Source: Pseudomonas fontis
GTDB lineage: Bacteria; Pseudomonadota; Gammaproteobacteria; Pseudomonadales; Pseudomonadaceae
Reading direction: 5' to 3'
Length of the DNA: 64,000 bases
Assembly (NCBI RefSeq): GCF_028656955.1
Contig: NZ_JAMDGY010000076.1
Span: 37,555-101,554 of the forward strand
The position numbers and the translations under genes were made by a program. Below, piece by piece: positions 27,122-34,448 of the stretch. Every line of letters begins with the position of its first letter. Within the stretch, counting starts at the first letter, position 1. The notes under the pieces are model-generated. The model made no database searches. It saw only the letters and a program-made list of their open reading frames with translations, and was not told the DNA's origin.

Positions 27122-28646
27122 GGTCCGCCCAGAGTGGGCGGTCAACGACCTGTGCAAGGTCATCGTCGGGTTTCGCAACTACAGCACCCACGCCACACGC
27201 TCCAAGTATGTGTCGTTCGCGGTGATCGAGCAGCCACAAATGTGCCGCCTGCTGGTGCGCTTGTCCCAGGGGCGGGTGGATGCGGACGAAGCGGCGCGCT
27301 ATCCGGCACAGCTGTTTGAACAACTGCTCGAATACGGCTTCCTCGCCCCGCTCGACACGCTGGGCTGGCGTGGGCAGTGCAAACGCCTGGGGCGAGTACT
27401 GGACAGCGGACGCTGGCGGCGCATTCCCTGGCGCGGGCGCAACTACTACGTCACTTCTTTGGTGTTCATGGCCTTCTATGCCCAGGGGCAGGACGAGTAC
27501 CTGAAGGAAAGCGTGATTCTTCCTGCCTGGTTCCCGAACTATGCCGACAAGGTCTTGCAGATTGTTGGCCAAGGCCTGGACGACAGCGGTTACCGGGCGC
27601 TGTCCGGGTCGGTTCGGCGACGCCTGCGCAAGCATGGCCTGGTAACGCCACCGGAGCGGTTGCCCAACCGCGAGCGCTTTTTTGCCGAGCACTGCGTGCT
27701 ATCTCAGGCGCTGGTAGACGAATTGCCGGACTACTACCGGGCGCACTTGCCAGCTGTCGACGACCTCGCGCCACACTATGTACTCAACCCAGGCATCCAC
27801 CACACCCTGGACAATGCCCCCGCCGCAGTGCGCCGGCAGATTCCCAACCTCGGCTGGGCGCGTGCCTGTGCACCGACCCTGTGGGTCGAAGACCCGGTCA
27901 AGGGGATTGTCTCCATGTACTGGCTCGACGATGTCCAGGCCCGGTTGCTGGCCGAGTTGCAGGCCGGCAGCCGCCAGGTCCGCCAACTCGACCCACACAC
28001 CCTGCGCCTGTTCGTCTACAGCGGCATTCTCCATGACCCACGTGAGTTGCCCGCCCGCCGCGACGCCTGGCAGCAACGCCTGTCTGCATTGGGCGAACGC
28101 CTGGACAGCGATGGCTGCATGACCTTCGAAAGCGTGTTGTCACCCATCGAGCTGGCGATCGGCCGCAAATACCTGCGGTTCATGATGGAGGGCAAGTACC
28201 TGCTGCTGGACCGGGTCAACGGCAAGACGCAAGAGCGCTTCTGGTGCCACCGCGACGAGTTCACCTTCTACCTGCAAGGCCAGGTCTGCGCCCTGCTCAA
28301 CCAGGTACTGGATAGACCGGTGAAACCAGGGCACAACGCGCTGACCATCTATGGCAATGGCGCCACCTTGCCGCGTCACCGTGACGACGTGCTGGCGTTT
28401 TCCTGGGTGATGTCGCTGCCCATCGAAGCGCGTCCGGAAGCACGCAAGGAGCAGGCCTGGCCGATCTATGTGGAAACCCCGACGCAGGTGCACAAGGCCT
28501 TGTTGCAGTCCGGCGATGGCCACCTGATCGACCCGCAGATGCCGCACTGGCGTGAGCAATTGGTGGAGGGACGACTGGGCATCCTGTTTCTGTGGTTCGT
28601 GCCACAAGACTATCGGGGTTTCGTGAACGGCAGCTGGGTCGATTGA
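27108..28646 (+). CDS. Probable 2-oxoglutarate/Fe(II)-dependent oxygenase with extra N-terminal domain
   Basis: This is a 512-residue protein. The C-terminal third has the layout of a 2OG-Fe(II) dioxygenase: a conserved YGNGATLPRHRDD stretch gives the HxD pair (His424, Asp426), and the distal His480 is followed nine residues later by Arg489 (a candidate 2-oxoglutarate anchor) and the strand LGILFLWF. The N-terminal about 95 residues look like a small winged-helix fold of the PqqD/recognition-element kind (helix, basic strand, then LLxxL...G), a tentative reading. The middle (about 100-400) is unrecognised. AAAAGGAGG precedes the ATG at 27108 by 7 bases, the strongest ribosome site of the locus. 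It probably hydroxylates the peptide or an amino acid building block. It ends the first run of overlapping genes. Confidence 0.65.
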   Translation: MHANEVRPEWAVNDLCKVIVGFRNYSTHATRSKYVSFAVIEQPQMCRLLVRLSQGRVDADEAARYPAQLFEQLLEYGFLAPLDTLGWRGQCKRLGRVLDSGRWRRIPWRGRNYYVTSLVFMAFYAQGQDEYLKESVILPAWFPNYADKVLQIVGQGLDDSGYRALSGSVRRRLRKHGLVTPPERLPNRERFFAEHCVLSQALVDELPDYYRAHLPAVDDLAPHYVLNPGIHHTLDNAPAAVRRQIPNLGWARACAPTLWVEDPVKGIVSMYWLDDVQARLLAELQAGSRQVRQLDPHTLRLFVYSGILHDPRELPARRDAWQQRLSALGERLDSDGCMTFESVLSPIELAIGRKYLRFMMEGKYLLLDRVNGKTQERFWCHRDEFTFYLQGQVCALLNQVLDRPVKPGHNALTIYGNGATLPRHRDDVLAFSWVMSLPIEARPEARKEQAWPIYVETPTQVHKALLQSGDGHLIDPQMPHWREQLVEGRLGILFLWFVPQDYRGFVNGSWVD

Positions 28647-28660
28647 GATCCGTGGCGACC

Positions 28661-28688
28661 GACCTTGTCGACCGGTGTTGACAAGGTC
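28661..28688. terminator. Hairpin after the oxygenase gene
   Basis: GACCTTGTC (28661-28669) and GACAAGGTC (28680-28688) form a perfect 9-bp stem with a 10-nt loop, 15 bp after the stop codon. There is no downstream T-run, so if it ends transcription it may need Rho. Confidence 0.45.
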
Positions 28689-29100
28689 AGTGCTGACGAG
28701 AGTGAAAAAGCATGAAATATCCATAAGGAATTGAACTTTTCAAGCCATCTCGCATTCAACTTTGCGGCGATTGGCCATACACTACCGTCAATCACTTTTA
28801 TGCACGCCAATATTCAAATGCCGGCAAACCTGGACTAGACTGCCAATCGGTTGGCAAGGTCGCGAACCGTTCATGCACTAATTAAGGATGATACCCTCCA
28901 TGACCACGCCCTTGTGTTTACCTGCTGTTTATATGAGTGTCGAACTTTGCAGTTCGCTATCCCTTTGCGTGTGCCTTAGCCATCCATGAACACGCCGCCC
29001 AGTGTTTGCGAAAACTGCGCCAAGGCCTTGCCCACCGTAGCTTTCGCAACCCGGCCATAGGTAAAAAGAGGCGCGACCGCGGCCTCCAAGGATGCACTTC
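28689..29100 (+). promoter_or_regulatory. AT-rich leader of the response regulator gene, with a dyad at 28841-28856
   Basis: This region of about 410 bp has no convincing gene and is clearly more AT-rich than its surroundings. It most likely carries the promoter of the two-component genes. A perfect dyad, TGCCAA-TCGG-TTGGCA, lies at 28841-28856 and could be an operator. An open frame of 81 codons starting at 28937 has no ribosome site and no family resemblance, so I do not call it a gene. Confidence 0.5.
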
Positions 29101-29751
29101 ATGCAGACCCAGACAGGAAAAAAAATCCTGTTGGTCGAAGATCACCCGCTGGTTGCCGATGCCACGCGCGCGCTGTTGGTAAAAATGGACAGATCACTGG
29201 ACATATACATTTGCGATACAGCCACCCATGCAATTGAAACGTTTCAACATAATAAGGATTGGTACCGGATATTGCTGGACATCAATGTTCCAAACGCCCG
29301 GGGTTTATCGTTAGTACGAACTTTCCATCGCTTCGGCATGGCCGACAAGTGTGCGGTGGTTACCGCGTTCAATAATCAACAGTGGAGCCAGGAGGTCAGC
29401 GCCCTGGGTTTGCTGGGGTATGTGGTCAAGGCGGCTAACCTGGAGGACTTCACCCAGGCGATGCAGCACATTTTGCAAGGACGTAAGACATTTCCGATCA
29501 ACGAGTGCAACCAGGTGGTCAAGCCGGTGCGCCTGACCCGTCGCCAGCAGGAAATCCTGCAACTGCTGCATCGCGGCCTGGCATCCAAGGAGATCGCCGC
29601 CGAGCTGGGCTTGAGCCTGGGCACGGTAAACAACCATGTCACCGGCCTGATGCGCGTGCTGGATGTCACCAATCGCACCCACGCAGTTTCACGCGCCATG
29701 GACCTGGGGTACCTGCATGACTACAACAGCCCGCGCGCCGTCTGGCACTGA
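29101..29751 (+). CDS. NarL/LuxR-family response regulator
   Basis: This 216-residue two-component response regulator has an N-terminal receiver with the acidic pair in LVEDH, phospho-acceptor Asp60 in LLDINVPN and the Lys in GYVVKAA. The C-terminal LuxR-type helix-turn-helix (about 145-205) contains LTRRQQEILQLL and SKEIAAELGLSLGTVNNHV. The ATG at 29101 was chosen because AAGGA lies 8 bases upstream; an ATG at 29092 would overlap that site. It is followed after 10 bp by a sensor kinase, its likely partner. Lying between the assembly-line genes and the exporter/self-protection genes, the pair probably controls this locus, which is inference. Confidence 0.92.
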   Translation: MQTQTGKKILLVEDHPLVADATRALLVKMDRSLDIYICDTATHAIETFQHNKDWYRILLDINVPNARGLSLVRTFHRFGMADKCAVVTAFNNQQWSQEVSALGLLGYVVKAANLEDFTQAMQHILQGRKTFPINECNQVVKPVRLTRRQQEILQLLHRGLASKEIAAELGLSLGTVNNHVTGLMRVLDVTNRTHAVSRAMDLGYLHDYNSPRAVWH

Positions 29752-29761
29752 GGTGCTCGCC

Positions 29762-30895
29762 ATGCCCGACGCGGGCATGCGGGTACTGCCCCGGCGGGTA
29801 GCCACCCACGTGACACTGGTGGTGGCGCTGCTCTTGCTGGTGCTCGGCAGCCTGGCCCTGCACCTGTTCAAGTCCAACCTGTTGGAGACATCCGAACCTG
29901 AGCTGCAACCCCAGACCCAGGCCGCGTACTCACGCCTGACTGCACCGCGCCGCTCACGCGAAAGCCGGCAAGCCGATGCACAGGCCGAAGGCGATCAGTT
30001 GTCTGCCCACGAGCCAGTACCACGGGCGATTGTCTTGCAGCCGTTCGAGCGTTTGCGCTGGCAACTGCTTGGCGCCCTGCCCCTGATCTGCCTGGCGGTA
30101 TGGCTACTGGTCTGGTGGATGGCCCAACGCCTGTTTTTCCGGGTTGACCGTGAGATGCAGCAGTTGCAGCAGAACAATGCCACGTTAATCACCCAGCGCC
30201 GCCAGCTGGTCAGCCAGGCTGACCGCGATTGCCGCTTCTTCCAGGAGGCCTCGCACGACTTTCGCCAGCGCCTGCACGCCATGCAACTGCTGCTGCACAC
30301 CTTGCAGAAAAGCGACCCGCGCGAAGGCCGGCAACTGGTGGCCAAGTCGCTTTACGTGGTGCTGAACCTGCAAAGCTATGTGCGCGACTTCCTTGAACTG
30401 GCGCGGCTCAAAGTCGACAACCAGCCCGTCAAGTGCCGGCCTCTGGAGGTGCAGCAGCTGTTCCAGGAGCTAGAGCTCGGCTACGAGGACATCGCCCTGG
30501 AGCGCCACATTGACCTGCGTTTTCGGGCGTCGGCGCTGCACCTGGCCAGTGATCACAAGCTCTTGCAGCGCATCCTCGAAAACCTGCTGGCCAATGCCTG
30601 CAAGTTTGCCCGCAGCCGTGTACTGGTTGCAGCACGCCCCTGTGGCAGCGGAATTGCCCTGGAAGTCTGGGACAACGGTCCGGGCATTGCCGAAGAAGAC
30701 CGCCAGCGGATCTTCGATGCCTACTACCAAGCCACCCGCGCTTGCCCGGCCGCTGACCAGGGCGTCGGCCTGGGGCTGGCGATTGTCATGCGCCTGTGCG
30801 TGGTGCTGGGCCATGCAGTAAGTGTGCATACACGCCATGGCCTGACCCTGGTACGGGTCAATATCCCAGGCGGGGACTCAAGCGAAAAACCATGA
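29762..30895 (+). CDS. Membrane sensor histidine kinase
   Basis: This is a 377-residue sensor kinase. Two membrane segments (about 18-38 and 98-122) flank a periplasmic region of only about 60 residues, so the sensing loop is short. The cytoplasmic part has an H-box with His165 (ASHDFRQ), an N-box (LENLLANACKFA), and glycine boxes DNGPGIAEED and GVGLGLAIV of the HATPase domain. The ATG at 29762 follows GAGGTG by 6 bases; upstream ATGs lie inside the regulator gene. The gene follows the response regulator by 10 bp and should phosphorylate it. The signal is unknown; an envelope-acting or exported peptide could be sensed by such a small loop, but this is conjecture. Confidence 0.92.
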   Translation: MPDAGMRVLPRRVATHVTLVVALLLLVLGSLALHLFKSNLLETSEPELQPQTQAAYSRLTAPRRSRESRQADAQAEGDQLSAHEPVPRAIVLQPFERLRWQLLGALPLICLAVWLLVWWMAQRLFFRVDREMQQLQQNNATLITQRRQLVSQADRDCRFFQEASHDFRQRLHAMQLLLHTLQKSDPREGRQLVAKSLYVVLNLQSYVRDFLELARLKVDNQPVKCRPLEVQQLFQELELGYEDIALERHIDLRFRASALHLASDHKLLQRILENLLANACKFARSRVLVAARPCGSGIALEVWDNGPGIAEEDRQRIFDAYYQATRACPAADQGVGLGLAIVMRLCVVLGHAVSVHTRHGLTLVRVNIPGGDSSEKP

Positions 30896-30915
30896 GCTAT
30901 TGCACCTGCCCCACC

Positions 30916-30957
30916 CGCCCCGGGCTTGTTAGCCTGCTGGTCGCGGGGCGCTTTTCC
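30916..30957 (+). terminator. Terminator-like hairpin between the kinase and the MATE gene
   Basis: CGCCCCG (30916-30922) pairs with CGGGGCG (30944-30950). A small inner GGC/GCC stem lies in the loop, and CTTTTCC follows. This may attenuate read-through from the kinase into the exporter gene, which starts 20 bp later. Confidence 0.45.
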
Positions 30958-30977
30958 ATTCTGCAACGGGATTTCCC

Positions 30978-32360
30978 ATGACGTTGGACACCCTCGGTTT
31001 CTATTGCCGTGAAATCATCAAGCTGGCCACGCCGATTCTCGGTGTGCGCGTACTGCATATTGCCGTGAACGTGATTGGCATGCTGTTCATCGCCCGCCTC
31101 GGTCAAGCCGAAGTGGCCGCCGGCGCGCTGGTCACGGTGCTGAGCAACAGCATCCAGGTGATCGCCCTTTCACCCCTGCTGGCCACGGGTATCTGCATCA
31201 GCCGCCTGCTCGGCCAGGGTGAAAAAGCCGCAGTGGGCGTAGACCTGCGCCAAGGCCTGCTGATGAGCGTGGTGATCGGGCTGTTGGCCGCGCTGGCCTT
31301 TGTGCTGTTGCCCCTGCTGATGCCCCTGCTGGGCGAGCCGGAATCGCTACAACCGCTCACCGCCGAATATTTCCGGGCCATGGCCTGGGGCACCGTGCCG
31401 TTCCTGTGTAGCGCCTGCTGCCACCAACTGCTGTTCCCCATCGGCAAGGGCCGTGTGGTGTTGCTGTTCAGCCTGTTCAACCTGCTGGGCGTATTGCTGC
31501 TGGGCTATGGGCTGATTCACGGGCTGTGGGGCTTCCCGCAATTGGGCATGCGCGGCTGGGCCTATGCGGTGTCGTTCATGAACTGGCTGGTGCTGCTGCT
31601 GACCCTCAGTTACTTGCTGGCCGCCCGTGACCTCTGGCCCTATCGGCTGTTTGCCCGCAGCCAGCTGTGGGTACCGCAGCGCTTGAAAGCCTTCTTCACC
31701 CTGGGCATCCCGATCACCGTGCAATTCGCCAGCGAGCTACTGGCCTTCAGCGCAGTCAACATCATGGTCGGCTGGCTGGGGGTCGGCGCCCTGAGTGTTC
31801 AGCAGATCATCATTCAGTGCGCCACTGTCGCGCTGATGGTGCCCATGGGCGCCGGCCAGGCCAGTACGCTGCTGATCAGCCGCGCGGTCGGTCGCAGCGA
31901 CTGGGCGGCCATACGCCAGATCGGCCTGGCCGCCACGGCGTTGGTCAGCGCCATCATGTTGGCCATCGCGCTGGTCTACCTGCTGCTGCCGCGCACGATC
32001 ATCGATGCCTACCTGACACCCGACATGCCCGACTACCCGCACTTGCTCACCCTGGCCACCAGCATGCTGGCGATCGTCGCCTTCAGCCAGGGGTTCGACG
32101 CCTTGCGCAACCTGATGCTGGCAGCACTGCGAGGCCTGCCGGACATCTGGTTGCCGATGTGGCTGAACATGGCGTTGCTGTGGGTGTTCGGCTTGCCATT
32201 GTGCTACGTCCTGGCGTTTGTCTTTGACCAGGGCCAATGGGGCATCAACGCGGGCCTGCTGATCACCTTCACCCTGGGCGCCGTGCTGATGCTTCGGCGC
32301 TTCTACAGTCGTACCCGGGAGTGGCCTCAGGTACTGCAACCGGCAACATCTCGAACCTGA
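30978..32360 (+). CDS. MATE family efflux transporter
   Basis: This is a 460-residue inner-membrane protein with about 12 hydrophobic segments in two similar halves, typical of MATE (DinF/NorM-like) antiporters, which expel drugs in exchange for sodium ions or protons. Both halves carry the family-style glycine-rich loops (for example ARLGQAEVAAGALV near residue 40 and VGWLGVGALSVQQ near 265). The ATG at 30978 is preceded only by a weak AACGGGA purine stretch. The methyltransferase-like gene starts 14 bp after the stop, so the exporter belongs with the accessory block of the NRPS/PKS locus. The likely role is export of the finished compound. Confidence 0.9.
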   Translation: MTLDTLGFYCREIIKLATPILGVRVLHIAVNVIGMLFIARLGQAEVAAGALVTVLSNSIQVIALSPLLATGICISRLLGQGEKAAVGVDLRQGLLMSVVIGLLAALAFVLLPLLMPLLGEPESLQPLTAEYFRAMAWGTVPFLCSACCHQLLFPIGKGRVVLLFSLFNLLGVLLLGYGLIHGLWGFPQLGMRGWAYAVSFMNWLVLLLTLSYLLAARDLWPYRLFARSQLWVPQRLKAFFTLGIPITVQFASELLAFSAVNIMVGWLGVGALSVQQIIIQCATVALMVPMGAGQASTLLISRAVGRSDWAAIRQIGLAATALVSAIMLAIALVYLLLPRTIIDAYLTPDMPDYPHLLTLATSMLAIVAFSQGFDALRNLMLAALRGLPDIWLPMWLNMALLWVFGLPLCYVLAFVFDQGQWGINAGLLITFTLGAVLMLRRFYSRTREWPQVLQPATSRT

Positions 32361-32374
32361 CAGGAGCTCGGCCC

Positions 32375-33223
32375 ATGCAGGACAGTGCGCAGTTGCGCTT
32401 GTGGATCTTCGGCTTTCAGATTTCCCAGGCCATCCATGTGGCGGCACGCCTGGGGCTGGCCGATCTACTCGAAGAGCACGCCCTCACGGTGGCCGCGCTG
32501 GCAGACCGCGCTGGTTGCAACCACGACGCCCTGCTGCGCTTGCTGCGGGCGTTGGCGGGTATCGGGTTGTTTGCAGAAACCCCGGAGGGGTTTGTCCATA
32601 CGTCCATGTCGCGATTGCTGCGCCGCGATCACCCGCACTCGCAGTTTCTGGCCGCCTCGGTCTATGGCGCCGAACACTACGGCGCCTGGGGTGACCTGTG
32701 GCAGGCAATAGGCAGCGGCGAGGCGGTTTTCCAGCAACGTCATGGCCTCGATTACTACGACTATCTTGCGCATCGGGCCAAGGTGCCCGGGGTGTATCGC
32801 GACTACCAGGCCCGCGACGAGGCACTGCGCACTGTGGCCGTTCAGGCAGCCTATGACGGTTGTGCGTTCGATGGCTGGGTCGAGGTCGATGAGCCGAATG
32901 GCGAATGGGTGGCCAATGCCGATACCTATGTGTTGAGCCACCGCCTGCACCGCCTCGACGATGCCCCGGCGATTGCCGCGCTGACCCGGTGCCGCCAGGT
33001 GATGCACCCGGACAGCCGCCTGCTGGTCATCGAGTTGATGCTGCATGAGCAACCGGGTTTCGATCCAGGGCGCTGGATGGACCTCAACAGCCTGCTGCTC
33101 TGCGGTGGCCGCGAACGCAGCCAGGCCGGTTATGTGGCATTGGCCGAGCGGGCGGAGTTGCGCTTGCTCGGCACACGGCAACTCAGCACGGGCATGACCC
33201 TGCTGGAGTTTCGTCCAGCATGA
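32375..33223 (+). CDS. O-methyltransferase-like protein lacking the SAM-binding loop
   Basis: This 282-residue protein has the N-terminal dimerisation/winged-helix part of plant-type O-methyltransferases (about 10-95, including ALLRLLRALAGIGLF). It also keeps the later landmarks ADTYVLSHRLHRLDD, the block around RCRQVM, and a C-terminal strand. In normal members a glycine-rich DxGGGxG loop and about 50 residues lie between these parts. Here FDGWVEVDEPNGEW runs almost straight into ADTYVL, so motif I and its following helix are absent. Family members are usually about 330-350 residues. As read, the protein is unlikely to bind SAM normally; it may be a repurposed scaffold or hydrolase-like enzyme. 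AGGAG precedes the ATG at 32375 by 8 bases, and it overlaps the next gene's upstream ATG. Confidence 0.75.
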   Translation: MQDSAQLRLWIFGFQISQAIHVAARLGLADLLEEHALTVAALADRAGCNHDALLRLLRALAGIGLFAETPEGFVHTSMSRLLRRDHPHSQFLAASVYGAEHYGAWGDLWQAIGSGEAVFQQRHGLDYYDYLAHRAKVPGVYRDYQARDEALRTVAVQAAYDGCAFDGWVEVDEPNGEWVANADTYVLSHRLHRLDDAPAIAALTRCRQVMHPDSRLLVIELMLHEQPGFDPGRWMDLNSLLLCGGRERSQAGYVALAERAELRLLGTRQLSTGMTLLEFRPA

Positions 33224-33234
33224 GAGGTGAATGG

Positions 33235-33663
33235 ATGCACCCACCCTACCGTATCGAACTGACGGCCATCGACCAGCTGCAGGCCAGTGAAGAAATCGAC
33301 GAAAAGCACGCTCGCCAACTGGCGCGCAATATCAGTGCCCAGCAGGCCTGGCGCATTCCGCTGCCCATCGAGTGCGGCACGGGGCTGATCATGGACGGCA
33401 ACCACCGCCTGTTCGCTGCACGCTTGCTCGGCTTGAGCCACCTGCCATGCGTGCTGCTCAGCTATGACGACCCACGGGTCAGCGTGCAGCACTGGCACAA
33501 CGGCCTGGCCTTCGACCCTGGTTTGCTTCAAGGCATGCTGGGCACCGGCCGGCTGTTGCCCTACAAGACCACCCGGCATGCATTTGCCCCGGCATTGCCG
33601 CCCATCAATATCGCCCTGGCCGACTTGCGTCAGGCTGACTCTCAACGCCGTTGGCAAGGATGA
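33235..33663 (+). CDS. ParB/sulfiredoxin-fold protein resembling the serine kinase SbnI/SerK
   Basis: This 142-residue protein has the ParB/Srx core: an N-terminal strand, an acidic SEEIDEKH helix start, a conserved proline strand (RIPLPIE), and the signature M53-DGNHR58 followed by the ARLLGLSHLPCVLL helix-strand. This matches the kinase domain of SbnI, where IDGVHR is followed by an ALGCKKVPV segment and then a Ser/Trp motif; here VSVQHW occupies that place. SbnI and archaeal SerK phosphorylate free L-serine to O-phosphoserine, the substrate of SbnA, and sbnA-like and sbnB-like genes occur at 16.7-18.7 kb. It lacks the C-terminal half of SbnI (254 residues). AGAGGTGA lies 5 bases before the ATG at 33235; the ATG at 33220 is less well placed. 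Confidence 0.75.
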   Translation: MHPPYRIELTAIDQLQASEEIDEKHARQLARNISAQQAWRIPLPIECGTGLIMDGNHRLFAARLLGLSHLPCVLLSYDDPRVSVQHWHNGLAFDPGLLQGMLGTGRLLPYKTTRHAFAPALPPINIALADLRQADSQRRWQG

Positions 33664-33668
33664 TCCCC

Positions 33669-34448
33669 ATGGCTGCGCCCTCCCCTTGGCTGGTTCGACG
33701 CCCGGCGCCTGACGCCAGGGTTCGCCTGTTCTGCTTCAGCCATGCCGGTGGCAGCGCCACGGACTACCTGCCGTGGCACCCGAGCCTGGCGCCGGCCATC
33801 GAGCTGTGTGCCCTGCAACTACCTGGGCGTGGCTCGCGCATGGCCGAGCCCGCACTGGCTGAGATGCCTGCCGTGCTTGCGGGCCTTGCCGAGGCAATAG
33901 CGAGCAGTGATGACGGCCTGCCTTACGCATTTTTCGGCCATAGCCTGGGGGCCTTGCTGGCATTCGAAGTGACCCGGCTGCTGCGCGAACGCGGCATGCG
34001 CTTACCCATCCACCTTTTCGCCTCGGGCTGCAGTGCGCCGTCTACCTGTCGCCTGGAGCCGGCCTTGCACCTGTTGAGCGACAGTGAATTGCTGGCCCAT
34101 CTGCAAACCTACAACGGCACCCCGAAAGCGCTGTTGGCCAACCAGGAACTACTTGGTTTGGTCCTGCCGACATTGCGCGCCGATTTCTCGTTGATCGGGC
34201 ACTACGTCCATCAGCCGCAACCCGCCCTGGCGGTGGCGATTAGCGTTCTTGCCGGCCGCGACGACCCGCATGTACGCCCCGACGACCTGCTCGGCTGGTC
34301 CGAGCAAACCCACCTCGGCTGCGAGGTGCACTGGTATGACGGGGACCATTTCTTTATTCGCCCAAGGGCACAGGCCATCCAGCAGCACATCTTGCAAACG
34401 CTGGTGGGTAGCCACGTCTTCAGGAGGGAAACCCACCCATGGCCATGA
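33669..34448 (+). CDS. Type II thioesterase
   Basis: This 259-residue alpha/beta hydrolase is of the type II thioesterase family that edits misprimed or stalled carrier proteins of NRPS/PKS lines. It has the early LFCFSHAGG loop, the nucleophile Ser92 in GHSLG, an acid in AGRDDPHV and His in DGDHFF. AAGGA lies 8 bases before the ATG at 33669; an ATG at 33660 overlapping the upstream stop is an alternative. Because none of the synthetases carries a thioesterase domain, this protein could also act in product release, but the family's usual role is editing. It overlaps the ABC-F gene by 10 bp. Confidence 0.92.
   Translation: MAAPSPWLVRRPAPDARVRLFCFSHAGGSATDYLPWHPSLAPAIELCALQLPGRGSRMAEPALAEMPAVLAGLAEAIASSDDGLPYAFFGHSLGALLAFEVTRLLRERGMRLPIHLFASGCSAPSTCRLEPALHLLSDSELLAHLQTYNGTPKALLANQELLGLVLPTLRADFSLIGHYVHQPQPALAVAISVLAGRDDPHVRPDDLLGWSEQTHLGCEVHWYDGDHFFIRPRAQAIQQHILQTLVGSHVFRRETHPWP

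Noticed and set aside
28937..29182. 81-codon frame in the response-regulator leader
   Set aside because: No ribosome site, it overlaps the regulator start, and its composition and tail read as a frame shadow.
33235..33663. Plasmid or chromosome partition protein ParB
   Set aside because: The protein has the ParB/Srx core only, with no helix-turn-helix or C-terminal dimerisation part, no parA neighbour, and stronger likeness to SbnI-type serine kinases.
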